Origin: Enterobacteriaceae bacterium 89
GTDB lineage: Bacteria; Pseudomonadota; Gammaproteobacteria; Enterobacterales; Enterobacteriaceae
NCBI GenBank assembly: GCA_014156375.1
Contig: RQJH01000002.1
Span: 960,331 to 1,024,330 of the forward strand
Reading direction: 5' to 3'
Length of the DNA stretch: 64,000 bases
Shown here in pieces: positions 25,647 to 34,600 of the stretch. The notes under the pieces are model-generated. The model was not told where the DNA came from and ran no database searches. It worked only from the letters and a program-made list of their open reading frames with translations. The position numbers and the translations under genes are program-made. Position 1 is the first letter of the stretch; every line of letters begins with the position of its first letter.

Positions 25647-26819
25647 TCAGAACTGATAGCTGTAGTTCATGCTCGCGAACCACAGATACGGATGATCGTA
25701 GCCGCCAGCGAACACTTCCGGCGAGGCCACTTTCCCGGACTGCATATGCAGATATTCCACCGCAAAACCGATGTTGCTTGCTGGCGTAATCTGGTATTGC
25801 GCTCCGGTGCCAAAACGCCACTCATCGCCCGTCGGCATAGCCAGCGCCACGTCACTTTGATCTCGATACGGCGTGCTGTCGAAGGCCACGCCAGCGTTCA
25901 GACGCCATTTTTCCGTAGGGCGATACTGAACCCCAACCGCAGTATGCCAGGTGTCTTTCAGGCGATTGCTGTTGTTAACCTGCTGTCCGTTGATGGTTAT
26001 TTGCGGCGCGCCAAACTGGCTCCAATCCTGCCAGCCCAAATCCCCCATCACCGACCACTGTTTATCGATGTCATGCACCAGACTAAACATCAGCTGCTGG
26101 GGAGCATTCACCTGGGCGGCGATCGGAATGGCAAATTCTCCCTGCGGGTAGTTCGCCTTCATCTTCACATTGAAATCGTAATTGGTTTTACTGTTCCAGG
26201 TGATACCTGCCCGGGTCCGATCGGTCAGATCCATTAACAAACCCAGACGATAGCTCGCCGCCCAGTCGTGATCTTTATCCGTATGATCGCCGTTAGCATC
26301 ACGGGTGACGCTGAAGAATCCATAGTTTGCATTGACGGATGCACCGACAGACAGACGATCGTTCAGCTTATATGCCAGGGATGGGCTTACGGTCAGTGCC
26401 AGCAGACTGCTCTTTTTGATCAATCGATCGCCCGCCCAATTGCCAAAATCGACGCCAAGCCCAAAATTGCCGTACATGCCAATACCGGCATACAGGTTAT
26501 CGTTGATTTTTTGGCTGTAAAAGGCGTTGGCGTTGGGCATCACATTCAGAAGATTGCCCGGACTTTGCCGACGATCGTTATCAAGCTGATAATCGATGTT
26601 CCCACCCAGCAGTTGCAAACCGCCAGTCACCATATGGTCCGGCAGTCGCGTCATCCCTGCCGGGTTGGTGACAATCGTTGAAGCGTCACCCGCACGCGCA
26701 GCCTGCCCCGCACCGGCGAGCGCGGTATCTTCAGTACCAATTTCATAGAAATAAAGCGCGCTGGCATGTGTCATGGACGAAAAGACTAAACCAGAGCATA
26801 TCAATGCGATTTTATTCAT
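25647..26819 (-). CDS. OmpP1/FadL-family outer membrane transporter
   Basis: A 390-residue outer-membrane barrel. It has a signal peptide (MNKIALICSGLVFSSMTHAS), the FadL family hatch region GTEDTALAGAGQAARAGDASTIVTNPAGMTRLP with the NPAGM motif (about residues 54-58), 14-strand barrel-type alternation, and a terminal SYQF. FadL relatives carry long-chain fatty acids or other hydrophobic compounds through lateral diffusion. Start at 26819 (AGGTGG upstream); upstream in-frame ATGs would precede the signal by 27 codons. It follows the four-gene envelope operon by 182 bases on the same strand and has its own terminator. It is distinct from FadL itself (shorter). It could serve that operon or be independent. 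Confidence 0.88.
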   Translation of the reverse strand: MNKIALICSGLVFSSMTHASALYFYEIGTEDTALAGAGQAARAGDASTIVTNPAGMTRLPDHMVTGGLQLLGGNIDYQLDNDRRQSPGNLLNVMPNANAFYSQKINDNLYAGIGMYGNFGLGVDFGNWAGDRLIKKSSLLALTVSPSLAYKLNDRLSVGASVNANYGFFSVTRDANGDHTDKDHDWAASYRLGLLMDLTDRTRAGITWNSKTNYDFNVKMKANYPQGEFAIPIAAQVNAPQQLMFSLVHDIDKQWSVMGDLGWQDWSQFGAPQITINGQQVNNSNRLKDTWHTAVGVQYRPTEKWRLNAGVAFDSTPYRDQSDVALAMPTGDEWRFGTGAQYQITPASNIGFAVEYLHMQSGKVASPEVFAGGYDHPYLWFASMNYSYQF

Positions 26820-27001
26820 CTGCCACCTGCCAAAAAAATTAAGCGTTTTATTCATTCTTATGGGTAAAAAAAGCATAGTTACCCGCTTAAAATTCGTCAT
26901 CAGTCACGATGCGGATAACCCCTTCATTCGAAGGCGCGAAAGAGTAACAAATAGCCGCATAATTCTTCAGCAAGAAGATGATTCATTATTAAATCTGAAC
27001 T

Positions 27002-28108
27002 CTATTTTTGCAGGCGATCCAGCTGCGTCCTGTCCGCCGCCTCGGCTTTGTCGGCCAGCGGCTGAAATTGCGCAGGAGTATAGAAACCTTCCGGCACGGG
27101 TAAACGCTCCATGTTTTTCCCTTTATGGATTTGCAGCTCGCCCAAAGAGGCGAGCGTCAGGTGCTCAACTTCGGTCGGCATCGTTAACTCATAGGGCTGC
27201 GCTTTTTCAAAGGGAACCGGGGTTGGAAAACGGTTATCGCTCAGCTGATAGTTACGCTTGAGCACAAGAAATTTATCAGGCACCCGGCGATGGCTGTTCC
27301 ACCAGTCGCCGTCCACTTCGCGGAACATTTTCTCGGTCTCTTCACGGTTGACCGCCCCGAGCCCAGTCAGCGCTTTTTTCAGCTCGACGTCCATCGCCTT
27401 GTTGTAGTCATCGACGGAGCCTGCGTGCCCCTGCAAAATCACCGTAATCGCCAGGCGTGCGCCCAGTAAATTCGAATACAGGTCTTCCGGGGAGAATGCA
27501 GAGATTTCTTCAGAGAAACCCGGCACCGACTGAAAGCCATACCATTGGGCAATTTCATGCCATTGCGCCAGTTCAAAACCAATCTTTCCGGCCAGCCAGG
27601 CGGCGAGGGTGTAGCGCTGCGTCATGCCTGCCGGTGGCGTGAACGCCTTCAGCTGCACGCGACGCAGACCCAGCTCTTCGCTGTAGAAGAAGCGCCAGCG
27701 CTGGCCGAGTTTGGGATAAATTTTCGAGAACAGATACAGCGTGTTGTCGGCGGTGTCCCGCACATGGGCGATATCGATAAAGCCACCGCGATGGGTGTAA
27801 ATCAGTCCGGTTTTCTCCTCGCTAAGCCCAATCAGGTTGGTCACGGCGCCGAGAGCGCTGTCGTTGTAATGGTGGTGGCCGAGCGTATCCAGGGTCAGCA
27901 CGTTGCCAATCTGATAGACCGGAATCGGCACGCCAATCGCGCGTACGTGCAGATCATAGCCAAACGCACAGCAGGGCCGCAGCGATTCCGGCGGCGCAAG
28001 ATTTTCGACCACTGGCGCGACATGCCTTGCCACATCAACAGGGAATAAAGCATCGCTGGCCTGCGCCACACCGCTTAACAACACTAAACTTAACAGCCAG
28101 CCCCGCAT
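27002..28108 (-). CDS. Secreted DUF4056 protein
   Basis: A 368-residue protein with a Sec signal (MRGWLLSLVLLSGVAQA, cleavage after about 17). I recognise the conserved DUF4056 stretches: RPCCAFGYDL (about 44), LDTLGHHHYNDSALGAVTN (about 72-90), IYTHRGGFIDIAHVRDTADN (about 102-121), WLAGKIGFELAQWHEIAQWYG (about 168-188) and FSPEDLYSNLLGARLA (about 203-218). Clustered His, Asp and Glu suggest a catalytic or metal site, but no function is established. It is last gene of a tightly packed run: its ATG overlaps the stop of the upstream Omp85-type gene (TGATG), implying translational coupling and a shared task in the envelope. Confidence 0.85.
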   Translation of the reverse strand: MRGWLLSLVLLSGVAQASDALFPVDVARHVAPVVENLAPPESLRPCCAFGYDLHVRAIGVPIPVYQIGNVLTLDTLGHHHYNDSALGAVTNLIGLSEEKTGLIYTHRGGFIDIAHVRDTADNTLYLFSKIYPKLGQRWRFFYSEELGLRRVQLKAFTPPAGMTQRYTLAAWLAGKIGFELAQWHEIAQWYGFQSVPGFSEEISAFSPEDLYSNLLGARLAITVILQGHAGSVDDYNKAMDVELKKALTGLGAVNREETEKMFREVDGDWWNSHRRVPDKFLVLKRNYQLSDNRFPTPVPFEKAQPYELTMPTEVEHLTLASLGELQIHKGKNMERLPVPEGFYTPAQFQPLADKAEAADRTQLDRLQK

Positions 28109-29235
28109 CAAAATGCCTCCGCAACCTGAAAATAAAAACCGGCACTTTCCCGGCCAACGCCTAGATCAAGCCGGATGTTCATCGCCGGCTTCACTTCAAA
28201 CCGATATCCGGCTCCGACCGTCGGCAGCAGCGGATGTTTGCTTAAATCGCCGGGTGAACTGCCCAACGCGCCTGCTCCGGCCCACAGCACATAGCCATGA
28301 CGCCAGTTGAGCTTTTGCCGGTACTCAATCTGCCCGCTGACCACGTCTTTATCGCGATAACGTCCCTGATAGTAGCCACGCAGCCGGTTGTCATCTCCCG
28401 CCAGCGACAGCCTGTCCCACGGCACGTCCCCGTGAGTAAACCGCCCCCATAAATCGAACGCCAGCACGCGCTTGTCGTCTATTGGATGGTAGTAGTTGTA
28501 CTGCAGTTTGGTGGCGGTGAAGTGGGTATCAGACCCCAGGCTCGGGTCAAAATAGCTGTACTCGACGCTGATATACTGCCCTTTTTGCGGACGGGTAATG
28601 GCATCGCGCGTGTCGTAGTTGAGGCTGACCGTCGCGCCGGAGCTCAGCGGATTGGTGTTGCTGGTGTACTGAGAGAATTTATCGCCAGGATGCGAGTCTT
28701 CCACGTTGGCATTCATCGCAGAAAAATCCCAGCCAACGCCGAGGTAGAGGTTGTCAGCCATCTGGCGAAGCAGCTGTGGATGCACCTGAATCGAATTGTC
28801 GTTGTACTTTTGCGAGTCACCCTGAGCGGCATCGTAGCCTACGCCCCAAAATTTCGTCGGAACCTTGGCTATCGAGCCATCGACGAACAGCCGCCAGCGG
28901 TCATCGGTAAAAAAGGTGTAGTTGTGCAATCCCAACCCCAGCGCTCCGCTGGTGCTGACAAACCCGGTAAATGAAATGGAGGAGTTTTGCGTGGTTTTGT
29001 CATTGGGATCCATCCGGTAAATTCCGGCGACCGCCGTACCGAGGCCAAGCTTCAGCTCCGGAGTATAAAACGGCCCCGGCAATACGCTCCAGTCGACGCC
29101 TTTGCTGGGATCGTACTGATTATCCGCCCCCAGTTTGCCTAAAAATTCGTCGATGGATTTTTCATCCAGCGCTGCGGCCGACTGCGCCCATCCGACGCTA
29201 AGCAGTCCCAACAGCGCTATCGTCAGCCTGTTCAT
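28108..29235 (-). CDS. Omp85-superfamily (BamA/TamA-type) barrel without POTRA domains
   Basis: A 375-residue outer-membrane protein: signal peptide ending SAAA (about residue 23), about 45 residues of linker, then a barrel from about residue 60. Family marks are the surface-antigen pattern GATVSLNYDTRDAITRPQKGQYISVEY (about 200-226) and the loop-6 VRGF-equivalent RLRGYYQGRYRDKDVVSGQIEYR (about 285-307), ending in aromatic F (QVAEAF). There is no space for the periplasmic POTRA repeats of BamA/TamA, so insertion or translocation must use other partners or the protein acts as a pore. Start and stop both form TGATG overlaps with the neighbouring genes. Confidence 0.87.
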   Translation of the reverse strand: MNRLTIALLGLLSVGWAQSAAALDEKSIDEFLGKLGADNQYDPSKGVDWSVLPGPFYTPELKLGLGTAVAGIYRMDPNDKTTQNSSISFTGFVSTSGALGLGLHNYTFFTDDRWRLFVDGSIAKVPTKFWGVGYDAAQGDSQKYNDNSIQVHPQLLRQMADNLYLGVGWDFSAMNANVEDSHPGDKFSQYTSNTNPLSSGATVSLNYDTRDAITRPQKGQYISVEYSYFDPSLGSDTHFTATKLQYNYYHPIDDKRVLAFDLWGRFTHGDVPWDRLSLAGDDNRLRGYYQGRYRDKDVVSGQIEYRQKLNWRHGYVLWAGAGALGSSPGDLSKHPLLPTVGAGYRFEVKPAMNIRLDLGVGRESAGFYFQVAEAF

Positions 29236-30233
29236 CAAAACCGGTATTCACCCGAAATAAAGAAGCTGTTGCGATCGTTAAAACCAAATTCCGTCAGGAT
29301 GTTGAAGTTCTCGGTGACGTCGTACTGCGCGCCGACCAGCATATTCCACGGTGAGGTCAGGTGCTGCTTCACGTCAAAACGGCCATCTTCCACCACGCTG
29401 TCCAGCGCAGAGGGCAGATTCAAATCTGAGAGATTGCCTCTGAACTCCTGATCCACATTCTGGTACATGCTGCCGACCCAGACGCTGAGGTGCGAAGGGC
29501 CAGCAATGCCCTGAAGATTAAAGCGGTAGCCCACGCGCGGCGAGACCGTCAGCGCCGACGTTTTGCCATCGAGAATGTCAAAGTTGGTCTGGGTATAGTT
29601 GGTATCCACCAGCGCAAACCAGTTCTGATAACCACCGGCTAACGTAAAACCAGCGCCGTAGGTGGTGCCCTCAAAATTGAGCTTAAATTTGAGATCCTGT
29701 AGCGCCCCGCTTTCATATCCGGCGTGCACCGCCTGCGAGATGATGTGATCGGGATTTGGATGGAGGATCGTCCCCGAATCGTAGCGTGAAGGATCGGAGT
29801 TGACGGAGATCTGCGATACCGATGAACCTTTGGTATGACCGAGGATCCCGTAGACATTCAGGAACGGAAACACCCACATATCAAGGCGCAGGTTTTCGGT
29901 TTTGCTCTGTTCACGAGTGTTGCCGACGCCAATATCGAACATATCATTGGGGATCGGATAGCCGCGAAAATTCAGCCCGGTCAGCGAGATGCTGTCGACG
30001 TTGATGTTTTGCCGCATGTTCATGTAGTTGACGCCCACGCCAAACGGCAGCGGCAGCGAGTAGCCGCGCGCCCGCGCTTCATCTCCCCAAATCGGGAACA
30101 TGCTGCTGTCAGCGCTGTCCGTTGAAGCTGAGGGGCTTTCTGTGGGATCGCCAGCGGCGGCACTATCCGTCGTTGCGGCGCACGCCGTCCCGGAAATCAG
30201 CAGCAAAGGCACCAGCGCCTGGATCCATTTCAT
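29235..30233 (-). CDS. Outer-membrane beta-barrel protein of unknown family
   Basis: A 332-residue exported protein: signal peptide ending ACA (about residue 19), then a low-complexity linker rich in Ser, Asp, Ala and Thr (residues 20-44). After that come alternating hydrophobic strands typical of a transmembrane barrel (LRLDMWVFPFLNVYGILG, YGAGFTLAGGYQNWFALVDTNY, HLSVWVGSMYQNV) and a C-terminal FISGEYRF ending in Phe. I do not recognise a named family. It lies between two Omp85-type barrels in the operon, with 29 bases to the upstream one and a 1-base stop/start overlap (TGATG) to the downstream one. Confidence 0.8.
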   Translation of the reverse strand: MKWIQALVPLLLISGTACAATTDSAAAGDPTESPSASTDSADSSMFPIWGDEARARGYSLPLPFGVGVNYMNMRQNINVDSISLTGLNFRGYPIPNDMFDIGVGNTREQSKTENLRLDMWVFPFLNVYGILGHTKGSSVSQISVNSDPSRYDSGTILHPNPDHIISQAVHAGYESGALQDLKFKLNFEGTTYGAGFTLAGGYQNWFALVDTNYTQTNFDILDGKTSALTVSPRVGYRFNLQGIAGPSHLSVWVGSMYQNVDQEFRGNLSDLNLPSALDSVVEDGRFDVKQHLTSPWNMLVGAQYDVTENFNILTEFGFNDRNSFFISGEYRF

Positions 30234-30262
30234 TTTTCTTTTCTCATCTGTTTGTTGCCCGG

Positions 30263-31390
30263 CTATAGCCCGGAGCCGACATTAAAATAGACCGCCTGCT
30301 CATGATCGCTAAAGGCGATATCCACACCCGTGTGCAGCCCGTATTCGCGGGCTATCAGGTAGCGAAATCCGGTTCCCCATGCTACTTCCGTGTCATCAAA
30401 AAGATGGCCAGAGTCATTGCTGGCGCTCCCCGCGCCGACAAACCCCAGCACGGTCCAGCGCGGCGTTACGCTCCAGCCAAGCTGGCTCTGGACCGTGCCG
30501 ACGTAATCCCCCTGATAGCGATAGCGGGAGATGCCGCGCAGGTTGACGTACGGCCTGGCCATCGGCGGCAAATGCTTATCGCTGTTGGTCAACGCCTGGT
30601 AGTTACCTGCCAGCGAAAGCGTCAGGGTGGGCGTCAGCGGCAGGAAATATTTACCGTCCAGCGTCAGCTGGTTATAACGATAGTCGCCGCCCAAAAAATT
30701 GGTATAAAAACGGTACTCCGCGCTCAGAGAAAGCCCCTTTCCTGGCCAGAAAAAATTATCGGTAGAGTCATACTCCGCCACCAGCCCGACGGCGGAAGAA
30801 GTGCTGCTGTTGCCAAGCACCTGTTGCCAGACTTTGTTGATAAGCGGGTTGTCTTTTGCCGACACGTCCACATTCATCCAGAGCTGACTTACGCCGACGA
30901 ATACCGGGGAATCCCCGACGCGAAACTGTAATTTTTGCAGCGCGCCATAACCTTTGGTGGTGGTGTTGATCGCTTTGTTGCCGCCAAAGCCAAGGACATC
31001 GCCGGAATAAATATCGATATTGACGTTGGCGTAGCCCGCGCCGCCCAGCCAGCGGATATGGTCATCGTTCCAGGTATGGCGATGCGCCCCGCCGACAAAC
31101 CAGGTGCCGTTCTGGGTGCCACCACCGCCAAATCCCGTTACCGCAGGCGGAATGAAACGGTCGCCAACCTGCTGGCCTTTGCCATGCAGAAACAGGCCAA
31201 ACAGGCCGCCGCCGTAGCCAACCGCAGGTTCCGTAATCACTACCGGCACCGGCAGAAAACCGTAGGGGTTGTCCCGCAGATATTGGCTCATATCGAGCAT
31301 CCCGTCTTCGGCGTCAAACAGGCTCTGCGCCTGCGCGCTACAGACAAAAAACATCAGCCACAACAGCGTTCCCTGCTTCAAGGTTCTCAT
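30263..31390 (-). CDS. Omp85-superfamily barrel without POTRA domains, first gene of envelope operon
   Basis: A 375-residue outer-membrane protein with signal peptide (residues 1-21, ending SAQA) and an N-terminal segment GFLPVPVVITEPAVGYGGGLFGLFL (about 44-68) characteristic of surface-antigen barrels lacking POTRA. It also has AEYDSTDNFFWPGKGLSLSAEY (about 205) and the loop-6-like NLRGISRYRYQGDYVGTVQSQLGW (about 280-303). It is only distantly similar to the second Omp85-type protein of the operon. AAGGA lies 8 bases before the ATG. Upstream is a 260-base gap with a REP element and then the autotransporter gene, also on the minus strand. Confidence 0.86.
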   Translation of the reverse strand: MRTLKQGTLLWLMFFVCSAQAQSLFDAEDGMLDMSQYLRDNPYGFLPVPVVITEPAVGYGGGLFGLFLHGKGQQVGDRFIPPAVTGFGGGGTQNGTWFVGGAHRHTWNDDHIRWLGGAGYANVNIDIYSGDVLGFGGNKAINTTTKGYGALQKLQFRVGDSPVFVGVSQLWMNVDVSAKDNPLINKVWQQVLGNSSTSSAVGLVAEYDSTDNFFWPGKGLSLSAEYRFYTNFLGGDYRYNQLTLDGKYFLPLTPTLTLSLAGNYQALTNSDKHLPPMARPYVNLRGISRYRYQGDYVGTVQSQLGWSVTPRWTVLGFVGAGSASNDSGHLFDDTEVAWGTGFRYLIAREYGLHTGVDIAFSDHEQAVYFNVGSGL

Positions 31391-31574
31391 GCGTGGCTTC
31401 CTTCAGGCAGGTCAGACAGTACGACAGGTGCTGATACCCAGGGAGCATCAGACGTGAAGGGGTAAAAGTCAGAAACAGGCACTTTACCTGTCTCTGACCG
31501 GGGAAGTAAAACCTGGAGAAGTCCAAAAATAAATAAAGCAATCAGACTGATAACGCCCCCGTCACCCCTGTTTT

Positions 31575-31640
31575 TGCCTGACGGCGTTTCGCTTATCAGA
31601 CCTGGTGTCGCAGGTCTGGCAAGCGCAGCACCGCCGGGCA
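31575..31640. repeat. REP/BIME element downstream of the autotransporter gene
   Basis: TGCCTGACGGCGTTTCGCTTATCAGACC paired with GGTCTGGCAAGCGC...CCGGGCA, ending 10 bases past the autotransporter stop. Confidence 0.75.
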
Positions 31641-31650
31641 TATTCCCCTG

Positions 31651-34600
31651 TCAGAAGCGGATTTTCATCCCCACCGAGGCTGACAAATCGGCATCCACGC
31701 TGGTATCCCCGCCGTTGTCCCACGTTTTACCGACTTCCGTGTAGGCCTGTACGTCTTTGGTCACGGTCCAGGTTGCGCCGACCGCAGCCTCCGTGGCGCT
31801 GTATTTCTGACTCGCTTTGAGGGTGGTTCTGCCGTTGCTGTTGTCACCGCTGCTGTAGGTCACCGCGTCATCGCCGCCGCTCAGCTGCTGCCAGTAGTTC
31901 ACCCGCACGTACGGTTTCACTTTACCAATGTTGGTGTCGTAGTCCGCCGTCAGACGCGCTCCCAGGCGGCCAATCACCGCGCTGTCGGCATTCACATTAA
32001 CGTGGGTGTTCACCCCATCGTTAAGCGTGGTGTCATCGAAGTTGCTCCACTGCCACACCAGCTGCGCCTGCGGCTCCAGCGCCCAGTTGCTGCTGCCGAG
32101 CTGCCAGGGTTTACCCACTTCCACCGAAGCCGTTACCGTGTTGCCATCCGGATGATAAGTGTCGTTGCTGCCTTCACTTTTCAGATCCACCGAGTGATAG
32201 CCGTACTGCAGGACGTTATCGACGTACAGCCCGCTGATGTCGGTCCAGGTGGCATAGCCGCCCAGATAAGAAGAGAACGTGGAGTTATAGGCCGAACCGC
32301 CGCCCATCCCGGTATTGCCGCTGATCGAGCTGTCGAGATCCATAAAGGTGGTGTAGAACCCGGCGCGCCACTGATCGTTTTGCCAGAGATCGAGGCCGAT
32401 CTGCATACCGTCGTACTGCGAATGACTTTTGCTGCTGGTGGCATCGTTCAGATGCTGATCGACCGTTTTGCTCAGATAGCGCGCCCAGAAGCGTCCTTCC
32501 TGATCTTCCGGCACGTCCGCGCTCCACGGCTGTTCATCGCCAACGCGCTGATGCAGAGTGCCGAGCACGAACAGATCGGCCTGACGAACCACCGAGGCCA
32601 GAGTATCAAAGCCCGGCACCACCGGGCTGTAGCCCGCGCGCAGGAACCAGTCTTCCCCGGCACCGCTGGCGTTGCCCGCATAAAGCTGATACTGCCAGGC
32701 TCCGGCGATCAGCTTCTGCCCGCCGATGCTGAAGGCGTCTTTGCTGGTCTGCGCCGTGGTGGTCGCGCCGTTCAGCGCCTGAACCACCATAATGCCGTCG
32801 CCGGTGGTTGGCTCGCCGAGCTGGCTGACGTCGATATCCAGCAGCGTGTTGCCGGTCGCCGTGCCGCCGTTAATCACCAGCTTGTCGGCAATCCCCGGAC
32901 TGTGCTGCTGGGCGGCAATTTTGATGGTCCCGCCCATGCCGACGTAGTCGCCGTTAACCGTCAGCGTCGATCCAACGTTGCCGCCGCGCAGATTCACCGT
33001 CCCCTGGTTGACCAGGCTTGCCACGGTCTGACTGTGACCGCCGGTATCCAGCGTCGCATTCTGGCTGACAATGTGCGCGGAGTTGGCGCTGAAGCGTGAA
33101 ATGCCCCCGGCCAGCAGCGTGCCGTTTTCCACCAGCGTATAGCCGTTCCAGGTGTTGATGCCGTTCAGTACCGTCGTCCCGCTGCCGCGCTGAATAAAGT
33201 TCCCGGTCCCGGCGATGACGCCATTAAGCGCCAGCGTATTGTTGCGATTAACGACCAGATCGCCGAGGTTAAGAATGTTGCCCGTCACGCTGCCTGCGCT
33301 GCCGCCATTGCCGAGCTGCAGTGTGCCGTTGCGAATGGTCGTCAGCCCGCCGTAGGAGCTGTCCTGCGTCAGAGTCAGCGTGCCGTCGCCCGCTTTGGTC
33401 AACCCACCGCTGCCGCCCACGGCCGCGAGCAGCGACACATTGTTCCCGTTGGTGTCGATGGTGCCGCTGTTATCGCCCATCGTCCAGGCGCGCGCGGTGT
33501 CGAACGCCTGACCGTAGCGGAAGGTCCCGCCGTTGAGAGTGATCCCGGTTGATGCAGCCCCCAGATTTTGATCGCCATTGACCTGCAATACGCCACCGGT
33601 GACGGTCGTTCCGCCGCTGTAGCTGTTGTTGCCGTTCAGCACCAGGGTGCCGATATCGGTTTTATCGAGCCCACCGCTCCCGGCAATCTGCGAGTTGATC
33701 GTCGCGGTATAGAGACCGCCCAGAACCGTACCGTCGCCAACGCGGAGCACCGTGTCTGCGGTATTAGTGGTGATCACGCCATCGTTGATTACGTAGCCGT
33801 TAGTGGTGAACTGCGCGCCGCTAATCAGCACTTCACCCAGGCTGTTATCCACGGTGACATTGCCTTTTTGACCGCTGAACACCGCAAACGCGCCATCGCT
33901 GAACGGAGCGTTGATCGCACCGCCCGGATTAGTTTGATCGGTGGTCCAGTTATCGTTGCCGTGGCTGTTCTGCCAGATGCCGTCGCCGCCATCAATCTGG
34001 TTGTTGTTTTTCAACACCCCGCCGGTGCCGCCGGTTCCATCCCAGAAGTTGAGCAGTAGGCCGGTGGTGTTCACCAGGTTAACCTGATTGGCGACTGAAG
34101 TTTGTACGTACAGCTGGTTTGCCGCCTCCGGCACGCTGCCGAACAGCAGAGAGTTGTTGATCAGGTTGCCGCTGTAGTTGATGACGCGATACACCCCGAC
34201 GTCGAATTGCCCGCCCGGCGACTGGGTGATGTTCAGCCTGCCGTCGAGCGTCAGATCGCCGTTCACCACCAGCAGATCGTTAAGCGGATCTTTCGCATCC
34301 GGCACGTTGGATTTGCCGAACTGGAAATCAAGCTGGGAGTTTTCGGACAGGGTCAGGTTGTTCATGGTCAGCACGCCGACGCTGTTCAGATCTTTGCCCG
34401 GTGCCAGATGGCCGTTATCCGCAACGGTGACGTTAGCCCCGAGCGTTCCTTCCCCGCCGAGCGTGGCGTTGCTGGCGACGCTGGTCGCGCCGGTGGCAGC
34501 GCTTTGGTTGCCGTTGATCAGCAGCACGCCCTGCAGCACGGAAGTCGCGCCGGTGAAGGTGTTGTCGGCGGTCAGGGTCAGAATGCCGCTGCCCACTTTC

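Noticed and set aside
32002-33099. Long plus-strand open frame opposite the autotransporter (and many others between 33 and 40 kb)
   Set aside because: They mirror the repetitive, GC-biased codons of the 3248-residue autotransporter, have no ribosome sites and give Arg/Val-rich protein with no family resemblance.
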